Source of the DNA: Mariniflexile jejuense | Lineage (GTDB): Bacteria; Bacteroidota; Bacteroidia; Flavobacteriales; Flavobacteriaceae | Assembly (NCBI RefSeq): GCF_042675665.1 | Contig: NZ_JBHTJI010000022.1 | Location: 186,001-250,000 of the forward strand | Direction of reading: 5' to 3' | Length of the DNA: 64,000 bases | Part shown: positions 27,589-36,226 of the stretch, in pieces | Layout: each line of letters opens with the position of its first letter | Position numbering within the stretch: position 1 is the stretch's first letter | Position numbers and translations under genes: made by a program | Notes under the pieces: model-generated | The model's input: the letters and a program-made list of their open reading frames with translations, nothing else | Databases searched by the model: none | What the model was told of the DNA's origin: nothing

Positions 27589-28251
27589 ATGGCAAAAACA
27601 TTAGCACTTATTCATACATCGGCAACTTTAGTGCCTTTATTTCAAGATTTAATTGATAAACATTTAAAAGGAAAAGACATTAAAATATTCAATATTGTTG
27701 ATGATAGTTTGATAAAAAATACCATTGAACGCGGTAAAGTAACACCAGATACATCGCGTAGAGTAGTGAATTATATTGGTTCTGCCGAAGAAGCTGGTGC
27801 CGATTATATCATGGTAACCTGTTCATCAATAGGTGCTGCCGTAGAAAGTGCAGTTCCATTAACAAAAGTTCCTGTATTACGTGTTGATCAACCAATGGCA
27901 GACAAAGCAGTTTTATCTGGAAAAAAAATAGGCGTTATTGCAACATTACCAACAACTCTTGAGCCTACAAGCGATTTAGTTAAAAGGCGTGCTGTAATTT
28001 TAGGTAAAGATGTAGAAATAACATCAAAACTGTGCGAAGGTGCTTTTGAAGCTTTAATGGGCGGAAAACCTGAAGTGCACGATACTATGGTAGCTTCAGC
28101 ATTAAAAGAATTAGCTGAAAAGGTTGATGTTATTTTATTGGCACAAGCATCTATGGCGCGCGTAGTTGGACAACTTTCTGAAGCCGATAAAAAAGTACCT
28201 ATTTTAGCAAGTCCGGAGATAGCTATGGCATATTTATCTGAAATATTATAA
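27589..28251 (+). CDS. Asp/Glu racemase-fold protein lacking the second catalytic Cys
   Basis: A 220-residue member of the Asp/Glu/hydantoin racemase superfamily. The first catalytic cysteine is present (VTCSSIGAA, Cys78). Where the second one is expected in a C-A-G-M motif the sequence reads LLAQASM, with Gln186 in place of Cys. A two-base racemization is thus unlikely; a one-Cys decarboxylase or isomerase, as in arylmalonate decarboxylase or maleate isomerase relatives, is more plausible. The only other Cys is Cys149. Third gene of the RuBisCO-like operon. Confidence 0.87.
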   Translation: MAKTLALIHTSATLVPLFQDLIDKHLKGKDIKIFNIVDDSLIKNTIERGKVTPDTSRRVVNYIGSAEEAGADYIMVTCSSIGAAVESAVPLTKVPVLRVDQPMADKAVLSGKKIGVIATLPTTLEPTSDLVKRRAVILGKDVEITSKLCEGAFEALMGGKPEVHDTMVASALKELAEKVDVILLAQASMARVVGQLSEADKKVPILASPEIAMAYLSEIL

Positions 28252-28255
28252 GCCT

Positions 28256-29521
28256 ATGAAGCAGGTAGAAAAGTATACACTTTGGTTAGGTTTAGTAGCA
28301 ACATTTGTTCTTTTACTAGTAGTTGTTATTGATTTGAATAGTTTAATTGCACCATTAGCTGTGGTTTCAGCAATAGCATTATCAATCGGCATACGGTCAG
28401 TAAAATCTTTGAAAAGCTACCAATATACCGCGTGGATTTTAGTTGCTATTGTTTGTGGCATGTTCTATCCATCTGCATTTTTAAAATGGGGAAACTTCGA
28501 TTTAAGAAATAAATGGCTCATTCTTATCGTAGTTCAAGTGGTTATGTTTGGCATGGGAACACAGATGAGTATCAAAGATTTTTTAGGTATAAAAACCATG
28601 GGAAAAGGTGTATTTGTTGGTATTCTTTGTCAGTTTTCCATCATGCCCATTGTTGGTTATCTACTAACGCGTGTTTTTACTTTTGAACCAGAAATAGCTG
28701 CAGGAATCATACTTATTGGGTCTTGTTCAAGTGGCTTAGCATCTAATGTAATGGTGTTTATTGCAAAGGCAAATTTAACACTATCGGTAACTTTAACAGC
28801 TGTTGCAACCTTGTTAGCACCTATTATGACGCCACTTATGATGAAGCTTTTAGCTGGCACTTATGTAGAGATTAATTTTCTTAATATGTGTGTTGAAATT
28901 ATAAAAATTGTTATCGTTCCTATTGGTTCTGCCCTACTTTATGATGCTTATGCTAATGGTTCGCGTATTTTACGAAAGCGTGTGAATTATGTTTTCATCG
29001 TAGCTTGCGCTTGGTTATTAGCAATGATTTTTGGATTTTGGACGTTTTTACAATCCCAATCTTCAGCAAATACAATGCTTATTGCAGAACTTTTTAATTT
29101 TCTGTTTGGAGCTGTTATTGTTGGGAAACTATATTACCATGTAATTACATTTAAACCTAAAATTCACAACTTTATGCCCATTTTATCCATGTTTGGTATT
29201 GTGTATTTTACAACGGTTACTACCGCAGCAAGTCGGGATAACATTCTTACCATTGGCATTTTTATATTACTAGCATCTATCATTCACAATGCTTTAGGCT
29301 ACACATTTGGGTATTGGATAAGCAGAGCCTTAGGTTTAGATAAAGATTCTAGCAGAACGGTAGCATTAGAAGTTGGTTTGCAAAATGGCGGTATGGCATC
29401 TGGCTTAGCAGGTTCTATGGGGAAATTGGCAACTGTTGGTTTAGCCGCAGCAGTTTTTAGTCCTTGGATGAATATTTCAGGGTCTTTATTAGCTAATTTT
29501 TGGAGAAAGAAACACGAGTAA
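28256..29521 (+). CDS. Bile acid:sodium symporter (BASS/SBF)-family transporter
   Basis: A 421-residue polytopic protein. After two or three extra N-terminal helices comes the BASS core: VMFGMGTQMSIKDF, CQFSIMPIVGYLL, LIGSCSSGLASNVMVFIAKAN (crossover and sodium-site region) and LEVGLQNGGMASGLAGSMG. Family members import bile acids, pyruvate, pantoate or other organic anions with Na+. As the last gene of the operon it probably imports the sugar acid handled by the other three products. A terminator follows at 29542-29578. Confidence 0.9.
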   Translation: MKQVEKYTLWLGLVATFVLLLVVVIDLNSLIAPLAVVSAIALSIGIRSVKSLKSYQYTAWILVAIVCGMFYPSAFLKWGNFDLRNKWLILIVVQVVMFGMGTQMSIKDFLGIKTMGKGVFVGILCQFSIMPIVGYLLTRVFTFEPEIAAGIILIGSCSSGLASNVMVFIAKANLTLSVTLTAVATLLAPIMTPLMMKLLAGTYVEINFLNMCVEIIKIVIVPIGSALLYDAYANGSRILRKRVNYVFIVACAWLLAMIFGFWTFLQSQSSANTMLIAELFNFLFGAVIVGKLYYHVITFKPKIHNFMPILSMFGIVYFTTVTTAASRDNILTIGIFILLASIIHNALGYTFGYWISRALGLDKDSSRTVALEVGLQNGGMASGLAGSMGKLATVGLAAAVFSPWMNISGSLLANFWRKKHE

Positions 29522-29541
29522 ACTTTATACTATCTTGTAAT

Positions 29542-29578
29542 AAAAAAGCATTTCTATTTTTGTAGAAATGCTTTTTTA
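29542..29578. terminator. Bidirectional terminator between BASS transporter and murA
   Basis: Inverted repeat AGCATTTCTA (29547-29556) and TAGAAATGCT (29563-29572), with A6 on the left and T7 on the right, between two convergent genes. Confidence 0.85.
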
Positions 29579-29611
29579 TGTGATAATCTATCTTTGTTTA
29601 ATATTGAATAT

Positions 29612-30922
29612 CTACTCAATTCGTTCAATATGAGCACCAATAGCACGTAAACGTTCGTCAATACGTTCGTAACCTCTATCTATTTGTTCTATATTTTGAA
29701 TGGTTGAAGTGCCTTTAGCTGATAATGCAGCAATTAACAACGAAACTCCAGCACGAATATCTGGCGATGTCATTGTTGTTGCTTTTAAAGTAGATTTATA
29801 ATCGTGACCAATTACAGTCGCTCTATGTGGGTCGCAAAGAATAATTTTAGCACCCATATCAATCAATTTATCCACGAAAAACAAACGACTTTCAAACATT
29901 TTTTGGTGAATTAAAACACTACCTCTGGCTTGTGTAGCTACCACCAAAATAATACTTAATAAATCAGGAGTAAACCCTGGCCAAGGCGCATCAGCAATTG
30001 TTAAAATGGAGCCGTCAATAAAACTCTGTATTTCATAACCATCGGTATGTGCTGGTATGTGAATATCGTCTCCGCGCTTTTCAACTGTAATACCTAATTT
30101 TCTAAAGGTAGCAGGTATAACACCTAAATCATCCCAAGAAACATTGGTAATGGTTAGTTCACTTTTAGTCATAGCTGCCAACCCAATCCAGCTACCAATT
30201 TCAATCATATCTGGCAGCATGGTATGTTCTGTTCCGCCTAAACTATCAACACCATCAATAATTAACATATTAGAACCAACACCACTTATTTTCGCGCCCA
30301 TTCTGTTCAGCATTTTACATAATTGCTGTAAATAAGGTTCGCAAGCGGCATTATAAATAGTAGTACGCCCTTCAGCTAAAACCGCAGCCATAACAATATT
30401 GGCAGTTCCGGTAACAGATGCTTCTTCTAAAAGCATGTAAGCACCTTTTAGTTTATCGGCTTCAACACCATAAAACTGTTCTTCTTTACTATATCTAAAT
30501 TTTGCGCCTAAATTAATTAAGCCCTCAAAGTGTGTATCTAATCTGCGTCTACCAATTTTATCGCCACCTGGTTTAGGTATATAACCTTTACCAAAACGTG
30601 CTAACATAGGACCGACAATCATTATTGAACCACGTAACCCGCGACCATCAACTTTAAATTCGTCCGATTCTAAATACTTCAAGTTAACATCATCTGCTTG
30701 AAAGGTATAGGTACCTTGAGACAGTTTTTCTACTTTAACACCTAACTTTTTAAGTAAGCTAATTAGTTTATTAACATCAACTATGTCTGGAATATTATTA
30801 ATTGTAACCAGTTCTGGTGTTAACAAAACTGCGCATAAAATTTGTAGCGCTTCATTTTTTGCACCTTGTGGTTTAATACTACCTTTTAATTGGTGACCAC
30901 CTTCAATTTTAAATGTTCCCAT
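29612..30922 (-). CDS. murA: UDP-N-acetylglucosamine 1-carboxyvinyltransferase MurA (Asp variant)
   Basis: A 436-residue EPSP-synthase-type protein. The N-terminal GSIKPQGAKNEAL holds Lys22-Asn23, and the family's phosphate and UDP contacts are seen in DGRGLRGSIMIVGP and EASVTGTANIV. It transfers enolpyruvate to UDP-GlcNAc, the first committed step of peptidoglycan synthesis. The loop residue that is Cys115 in E. coli is Asp121 here (PKPGGDKIGRR), which predicts intrinsic fosfomycin resistance, as known for Asp-type MurA in mycobacteria, Chlamydia and Borrelia. Last gene of the DUF493-DUF4290-murA operon. Confidence 0.96.
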   Translation of the reverse strand: MGTFKIEGGHQLKGSIKPQGAKNEALQILCAVLLTPELVTINNIPDIVDVNKLISLLKKLGVKVEKLSQGTYTFQADDVNLKYLESDEFKVDGRGLRGSIMIVGPMLARFGKGYIPKPGGDKIGRRRLDTHFEGLINLGAKFRYSKEEQFYGVEADKLKGAYMLLEEASVTGTANIVMAAVLAEGRTTIYNAACEPYLQQLCKMLNRMGAKISGVGSNMLIIDGVDSLGGTEHTMLPDMIEIGSWIGLAAMTKSELTITNVSWDDLGVIPATFRKLGITVEKRGDDIHIPAHTDGYEIQSFIDGSILTIADAPWPGFTPDLLSIILVVATQARGSVLIHQKMFESRLFFVDKLIDMGAKIILCDPHRATVIGHDYKSTLKATTMTSPDIRAGVSLLIAALSAKGTSTIQNIEQIDRGYERIDERLRAIGAHIERIE

Positions 30923-30928
30923 ATAGTT

Positions 30929-31588
30929 TTAGAAGCGTTTTCTTTTATGATTAGACGGGTTCTTTTTATGATGCCCGCCTTTTTTACTGTTGTTATTATT
31001 AGAAAATTTAGTTTTTGTACGCAATAAACTACTTGCGTCCGATAAATCTTCATCTGTATTTTTTAAATTAATTTTTCCTCCAGAAAGTTCGTATAAATGC
31101 CCATAAATAACATCATCTTCTACCGTGTCTTTATTCCAATTTAAAAAACACTTTTTCATGTGGTTTGCAATGGTATAAGTTAAGGCTTCCTTAAGGTCGC
31201 CATCTTCCCATGTATTTGCAACGTCAATCATGGTTTTAATATTATTGCCATAAAAACGATATTTCGGAAAATTTTGTGGGTAACCTAACGGTTCTGGATG
31301 TTCTTCCAAAAGTTCTTTTGTAGGTTTTTCATAAGGCGAATCTACATCCAATTCAAAATTTGCCATAATAAAAAGTTGATCCCAAAGTTTATGTTGAAAA
31401 TCTGGAACATCGCGCAAATGTGGTTGCATATTGCCCATTACGGCAATAATGCCTTTAGCAACTTTATTACGTTCTTCTTTTGTTTCTAAGGTTTTAGCAT
31501 GATTAATCATTTTCTGCATATGACGCCCATATTCAGGTATAATTAAATGTTCACGCTCTGTGTTGTATTCTAAATCGTCTATTGTCAA
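30929..31588 (-). CDS. DUF4290 family protein
   Basis: The 219-residue protein begins with LEYNTEREHLIIPEYGRHMQK, the mark of the Bacteroidota-specific DUF4290 family, and continues helix-rich (MQPHLRDVPDFQHKLWDQLF). It ends in a disordered, highly basic tail rich in Lys, Asn and His (from about residue 196), which could bind RNA, DNA or the membrane. It is regularly found just upstream of murA in this group, so a link to cell-wall synthesis is plausible but unproved. Confidence 0.9.
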   Translation of the reverse strand: MTIDDLEYNTEREHLIIPEYGRHMQKMINHAKTLETKEERNKVAKGIIAVMGNMQPHLRDVPDFQHKLWDQLFIMANFELDVDSPYEKPTKELLEEHPEPLGYPQNFPKYRFYGNNIKTMIDVANTWEDGDLKEALTYTIANHMKKCFLNWNKDTVEDDVIYGHLYELSGGKINLKNTDEDLSDASSLLRTKTKFSNNNNSKKGGHHKKNPSNHKRKRF

Positions 31589-31653
31589 AATAATGGTGTA
31601 GAGTTAATATTAGGGCATGTAGTTGTTATGCCAGTGCAAAGTACAAAAAAAAA

Positions 31654-31947
31654 TTAAAGACTAATAACGCCTTCCACCTTTTCTGTAACTTCTTTGTATT
31701 TTTCTATAACTGCCTCAGGGTTTTGCATAATTAAGTTAATAGAAACGCTGGTGTATTTTCCGTTTTTACTCTCGGTTGTATTAATAACAGCACCCATATT
31801 ATCAAAAACAGCTTCAATTTCTACAATTTTATCAGCATTGGTTTTAATAATAAATTTATATAAATATTCCGATGGCCAACTAGCCGTTTCATATAATTGT
31901 GTTCTTAATTTTTGGTAAAATTCATCCGAACTTGGAGGTGTACTCAT
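31654..31947 (-). CDS. DUF493 family (YbeD-like) protein
   Basis: The 97-residue protein has the ferredoxin-like alpha/beta pattern of DUF493/YbeD (FYQKLRTQLYETASWPSEY, then YLYKFII, SKNGKYTSVSINLIM). Function unknown. First gene of the murA operon, with a TATATTTG promoter element at 31965-31972. Confidence 0.87.
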   Translation of the reverse strand: MSTPPSSDEFYQKLRTQLYETASWPSEYLYKFIIKTNADKIVEIEAVFDNMGAVINTTESKNGKYTSVSINLIMQNPEAVIEKYKEVTEKVEGVISL

Positions 31948-31964
31948 AGCATTTTAATATGTAG

Positions 31965-31972
31965 CAAATATA
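31965..31972 (-). promoter_or_regulatory. Putative -7 promoter element of the DUF493-DUF4290-murA operon
   Basis: TATATTTG on the minus strand, 17 bases before the ATG at 31947. No clear -33 TTTG. Confidence 0.45.
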
Positions 31973-32254
31973 CAGTTAATTTCTATTTTTTACTATAATT
32001 AAAATTTGGGCGTTACCACAAGGGTCGGGCTTTACATTATATCTTTTGTTTTTTATCATTCCCGCAAAGACAAGAATCCATATTTAAGTAATTGTCATGC
32101 CTAAAAGAAGAGAGTAACTTGAAGAAAAACAAAAGGATACCGTTTCAATCCCTAACGCGTTATTTGTGAATTGCACAGCAAAATCGTCAATTCTCCATTG
32201 TTAATTATCAATTATCAATTGTTAATTCTTAATTTTACAGCTAAATTTTCACAT
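31973..32254. other. Gene-free stretch with decayed intergenic repeat
   Basis: No ORF is supported here. ATCATTCCCGCAAAGACAAG at 32055-32074, followed by AATCC and, at 32091, a TTGTCATGCC string, looks like a decayed copy of the widespread REP-like CATTCCCGCG...GGGAATCC element. At 32190-32230 there are AT-rich near repeats of ATTATCAATT. Its end holds the leader of the P-loop ATPase gene. Confidence 0.4.
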
Positions 32255-32794
32255 TTGAACTCAAAAAAAGTTGTAATCACAGGTGGTCCAGGAACAGGAA
32301 AATCCACATTAATAAACCAATTAATAAAAAACGGTTATACCTGTCTTGAAGAAATTTCACGACAAATAATACTAGACGCACAAAAAAAAGGCACTGAACA
32401 ACTATTTTTAACCGAACCGCTATTGTTTAGCAAACTTCTTCTAAAAGGCAGAATACAACAATTTGAACAAGCCAATTATTTACAATCTGAAATTACTTTT
32501 TTTGATAGAGGCGTTCACGATGTGCTCGCTTATATGAATTACATTGGTAATACATACCCAAAACACTTTGTTGAAGCCTGTGAAAATGCCGTTTATGATA
32601 CCGTTTTTATTTTAAAACCTTGGGAAGAAATTTACATAAGCGATAACGAACGTTATGAAAATTTTAATCAAGCACAAGCAATACACGACCATTTACTAAA
32701 CACCTACAAAGCATTTAATTATAATTTAATTGACGTACCTTTTGGTACCGTAGAATATAGAACAAATTTCATTTTAAACGCTTTAAAGCCATAA
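32255..32794 (+). CDS. P-loop NTPase of the AAA_28/NadR-like type
   Basis: The protein, if started at TTG 32255, begins NSKKVVITGGPGTGKSTLI, a Walker A motif close to the N-terminus, and goes on with LEEISRQIILDA, TFFDRGVHDVLAYM (Walker B-like) and YENFNQAQAIHDHLL. This is a predicted nucleotide kinase or ATPase of about 180 residues. A longer frame opens at ATG 32171 but the extra 28 residues are coded by repetitive AT-rich sequence and look non-coding. It adjoins recQ with no gap. Confidence 0.8.
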   Translation: MNSKKVVITGGPGTGKSTLINQLIKNGYTCLEEISRQIILDAQKKGTEQLFLTEPLLFSKLLLKGRIQQFEQANYLQSEITFFDRGVHDVLAYMNYIGNTYPKHFVEACENAVYDTVFILKPWEEIYISDNERYENFNQAQAIHDHLLNTYKAFNYNLIDVPFGTVEYRTNFILNALKP

Positions 32795-34699
32795 ATGGAA
32801 CAACCCATAAACATACTTGAACGCTATTGGAATTATACCAAGTTTCGCCCTGAACAAGAAGCTATTATAAACGCGGTTCTTGAGGGCGAAGATACCTTTG
32901 TATTATTACCTACAGGTGGTGGTAAATCAATATGTTTTCAAATTCCAGCGTTAGTAAAAGATGGTATATGCATTGTAATTTCACCTTTAATTGCTTTAAT
33001 GAAAGACCAAGTACAGCAATTAAACGATAAAGGCATAAAAGCCATGGCACTTACAAGCGGTATAACTTACAGCCAATTAGATACACTTTTAGATAATTGT
33101 ATTTACGGCAATTACAAGTTTTTATACCTTTCACCAGAGCGTTTGCAACAAGAGCTAGTTCAAGAACGTATTAAGCAAATGAATGTAAATTTAATTGCGG
33201 TTGATGAAGCGCATTGCATTTCGCAATGGGGAAGCGATTTTAGACCAGCATATAAAAACATTACGCTTTTACGCCAATTGCAACCAACGGTAAATGTTGT
33301 AGCCCTAACAGCTTCAGCAAAACCAGAGGTGGTTGATGATATCATAAAAGAACTCGATTTTATTCAGCCAAAACTATTTAAACAATCGTTTTTCCGCCCT
33401 AATTTGGGTTATATGGTGTATCATGAAAACGATAAATACTATCGCTTAGAAGCTATTTTAAAAAAGTACAAAGAACCGTCTATTATTTACGTTCGAAATA
33501 GAAAGTTAACTCTAGAAGTTTCAGCATTTTTAAATTCAAAAAAAATATCGGCAACTTACTATCATGGTGGGTTAACCAATACCGAAAAAGAAAATAATAT
33601 GTCTTTGTGGTTGCAAAACAACAAACAAGTTATGGTTGCTACCAATGCTTTTGGTATGGGAATAGATAAACCCGATGTTAAAACAGTTATCCATTTAAAC
33701 TTACCCGAAAGTATTGAAAGTTATTTTCAAGAAGCTGGACGTGTTGGTAGAAATGGCGAAAAAGCGTTTGCTGTTATTTTGAAAAATAATAGCGATGAAG
33801 TTTTAGTAAAAAATCAGTTTTTAAACGTATTACCAAATGTAGATTTTGTAAAGCAGGTGTACAGAAAACTGTGTAGTTATTTTCAAATTTCATATGGTGA
33901 AGGTGCCTATGAAACATTTGATTTCGATTTTAATTCCTTCTGTAAAACCTATAATTTCAGTGCTGTTTTAGCTTACAATGCGTTACTTTTATTAGATAGA
34001 AATAGCATTATCACCTTATCAAAGCAATTTAAAAATAAGGTTTCTGTACAATTTATAGTAGCAAGCTCTACACTTTTTAGCTATTTGGAAAACCATGCTA
34101 ATTTCAACTTAATAGTAAAATCGATGCTTCGTATGTATGGTGGAATTTTTGACCATGATTGCAAAATTGATTTACATAAAATTGCCGAAAAAGCTTCAAC
34201 CAACGAAAATAACGTTACACAAGTACTTCAAAAATTAGCTAGCGACGAAGTCATTAATTTACATTTAGCTAAAACCGATGCGCAAGTTACTTTTATTGAA
34301 CCACGAGAAGATGATAAAACCATAAACCGTATTGCATCGATTATAGAACAACAAAACGAATTAAAACAACAGCAAGTTAAGTCTATGCTTAGTTATGTTG
34401 AAAACGAAACCACTTGTAAAAGCATGCAACTACTCGCCTATTTTGGCGAAAAAGACTCGAAACCCTGCGGTATCTGCTCAGTTTGTGCAAGCACTAAAAA
34501 AAACTTTAAACCACAAGATACTAATACAATAAAAAACCGTGTTATAGAACTATTGGAAAACGGCGACCAATCATCAAGAAACATGATTGCTGCGTTAAAT
34601 TGCAGCGAAGCCGAATTAAAAACCGTTTTAAAACTACTTTTAGAACATCATATTATTTCAATAACACCAACAAACACCTATAAATTAAGTCATTTATGA
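32795..34699 (+). CDS. recQ: RecQ-family ATP-dependent DNA helicase
   Basis: The 634-residue helicase has motif I LLPTGGGKSICFQ, motif Ia SPLIALMKDQV, DEAH (AVDEAHCISQWGSDFRPAY), motif IV-VI NAFGMGIDKPDV and QEAGRVGRNG, and a zinc-binding RQC part with CKSMQLLAYF...CGICSVC. A winged-helix-like end follows. No HRDC domain can be seen. It unwinds recombination and replication intermediates 3' to 5'. It overlaps fmt by four bases (ATGA). Confidence 0.95.
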   Translation: MEQPINILERYWNYTKFRPEQEAIINAVLEGEDTFVLLPTGGGKSICFQIPALVKDGICIVISPLIALMKDQVQQLNDKGIKAMALTSGITYSQLDTLLDNCIYGNYKFLYLSPERLQQELVQERIKQMNVNLIAVDEAHCISQWGSDFRPAYKNITLLRQLQPTVNVVALTASAKPEVVDDIIKELDFIQPKLFKQSFFRPNLGYMVYHENDKYYRLEAILKKYKEPSIIYVRNRKLTLEVSAFLNSKKISATYYHGGLTNTEKENNMSLWLQNNKQVMVATNAFGMGIDKPDVKTVIHLNLPESIESYFQEAGRVGRNGEKAFAVILKNNSDEVLVKNQFLNVLPNVDFVKQVYRKLCSYFQISYGEGAYETFDFDFNSFCKTYNFSAVLAYNALLLLDRNSIITLSKQFKNKVSVQFIVASSTLFSYLENHANFNLIVKSMLRMYGGIFDHDCKIDLHKIAEKASTNENNVTQVLQKLASDEVINLHLAKTDAQVTFIEPREDDKTINRIASIIEQQNELKQQQVKSMLSYVENETTCKSMQLLAYFGEKDSKPCGICSVCASTKKNFKPQDTNTIKNRVIELLENGDQSSRNMIAALNCSEAELKTVLKLLLEHHIISITPTNTYKLSHL

Positions 34700-35643
34700 G
34701 AAATTTAAGAATCGTTTTTATGGGCACGCCCGATTTTGCAGTAGCTACATTAAAAACATTGGTTGAAGCCAATTATAATATTGTAGGTGTAATTACCGCA
34801 CCCGACAAGCCTGCAGGACGCGGACAAAAACTTAATGAAAGTGCTGTAAAACAATATGCTGTTTCTCAAAACCTAAACGTTTTACAACCAACAAATTTAA
34901 AAAACGAAACCTTTTTAAACGACTTAAAGTTGCTTAACTCCAACCTTCAAATTGTAGTTGCATTTAGAATGTTACCAAAAGTAGTATGGCAAATGCCTGA
35001 ATATGGTACGTTTAATTTACACGCTTCGTTGTTACCAAACTACCGTGGTGCTGCACCAATTAATTGGGCAATTATTAATGGTGAAACAAAAACAGGTGTT
35101 TCCACCTTCTTTATTGATGAAAAAATTGACACAGGTGATATGATTCTTCAGGAAAGTATTAATATAAATCCTGAAGAAAATGCAGGCAGTTTACACGATG
35201 CATTAATGACAATTGGTAGCAAATTGGTTCTAAAAACAGTAGAATCTATTCAAAATAAAACAGTTAAAACAACGCCCCAAAAAGAAACTTCTGAAATAAA
35301 AACCGCTTACAAACTTGATAGGGATAATTGTAAAATTAATTGGAACGATTCAATAGATAACATTTATAATTTAATTCGAGGGTTAAGCCCCTATCCTGCT
35401 GCTTGGTGTATGCTAGAAAATGGAAAGGATAATTTAGATATTAAAGTATATTCAGCAGAAAAAGAAAAAACAAGCCATACCCTTAATAATGGTGATATTG
35501 TTTCAACAAAAAAAGAATTAAAAGTAGCCGTATCAAACGGTTACATAATTATTAAAGAAATCAAGCTTCCAGGAAAACGTACAATGGATGTAAAATCGCT
35601 TTTAAATGGTTACACATTTGAAGCCAATGCAAAAATGATGTAA
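34696..35643 (+). CDS. fmt: Methionyl-tRNA formyltransferase
   Basis: The 315-residue protein begins RIVFMGTPDFAVATLKTL and carries FNLHASLLPNYRGAAPINWA, the N-formyl-THF hydrolase/transferase catalytic Asn-His pair and SLLP motif, with the C-terminal tRNA-binding beta-barrel after residue 205 (LSPYPAAWC). It formylates initiator Met-tRNA. Coupled with recQ through an ATGA overlap. Confidence 0.96.
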   Translation: MRNLRIVFMGTPDFAVATLKTLVEANYNIVGVITAPDKPAGRGQKLNESAVKQYAVSQNLNVLQPTNLKNETFLNDLKLLNSNLQIVVAFRMLPKVVWQMPEYGTFNLHASLLPNYRGAAPINWAIINGETKTGVSTFFIDEKIDTGDMILQESININPEENAGSLHDALMTIGSKLVLKTVESIQNKTVKTTPQKETSEIKTAYKLDRDNCKINWNDSIDNIYNLIRGLSPYPAAWCMLENGKDNLDIKVYSAEKEKTSHTLNNGDIVSTKKELKVAVSNGYIIIKEIKLPGKRTMDVKSLLNGYTFEANAKMM

Positions 35644-35748
35644 ACCCTTGTAAATATTGAAGTTAATAAAAAACTCGATAAAACACACATTCTTTATCAA
35701 CAAAAGAACTAAGTTATTAACAATACTACGCATTTCCATTGCCATTAC

Positions 35749-35778
35749 TTGCATGAATGCATAATCCGTATAAATTTG
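35749..35778 (+). promoter_or_regulatory. Promoter of the HU gene
   Basis: TTG at 35749-35751, 19 bases, then TAAATTTG at 35771-35778, an exact Bacteroidota sigma-70-type pair. RNA would start near 35784, leaving a leader of about 50 bases before the ATG at 35834. Confidence 0.65.
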
Positions 35779-35833
35779 TAATAGGATTTAACAAAATGTT
35801 TAACCAATTTATTAATAATTAAATTTTTTTATT

Positions 35834-36106
35834 ATGAACAAAACAGATTTAATCGATGCAATGGCAGAACATGCTGGAATTACTAAAGCAGCTGCTAAAA
35901 AGGCATTAGAATGTGCACTTATTGAAATTGAAGGTGCTTTACAAAAAGGCAACCGAGTTTCTTTAGTAGGTTTTGGATCTTGGTCAGTTTCTAAAAGAGC
36001 TGCAAGAGAAGGCAGAAACCCACAAACAGGAGCTACTATAAAAATTAAAGCTAAAAAAGTTGTAAAGTTTAAAGCTGGAGCAGATTTATCAAACGCAATA
36101 AATTAA
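35834..36106 (+). CDS. HU-family nucleoid DNA-binding protein
   Basis: A 90-residue HU/IHF protein: MNKTDLIDAMAEHAGITKAA at the N-terminus and the DNA-binding arm signature GFGSWSVSKRAAREGRNPQT with the intercalating-proline tip at NPQTG. It binds DNA as a dimer and bends it. It has its own promoter (35749-35778) and terminator (36128-36158). Confidence 0.96.
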   Translation: MNKTDLIDAMAEHAGITKAAAKKALECALIEIEGALQKGNRVSLVGFGSWSVSKRAAREGRNPQTGATIKIKAKKVVKFKAGADLSNAIN

Positions 36107-36127
36107 TTTTTACCTCTTTAATAATAT

Positions 36128-36158
36128 AAAAGCCTTCAAATTTTGAAGGCTTTTTTTT
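36128..36158 (+). terminator. Intrinsic terminator of the HU gene
   Basis: AGCCTTCAAA (36131-36140) pairs with TTTTGAAGGCT (36141-36151), and a T8 run follows. Confidence 0.88.
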
Positions 36159-36226
36159 ATAATTTATTAAAACAGTTGTTTTTTTAATAAATAAATATTA
36201 GATTTAGTTACTAATTCCTATATAAT

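Noticed and set aside
32171..32254. Longer N-terminus for the P-loop ATPase
   Set aside because: The extra 28 residues come from AT-rich repetitive DNA (ATTATCAATT-like units) and put Walker A too far from the N-terminus.
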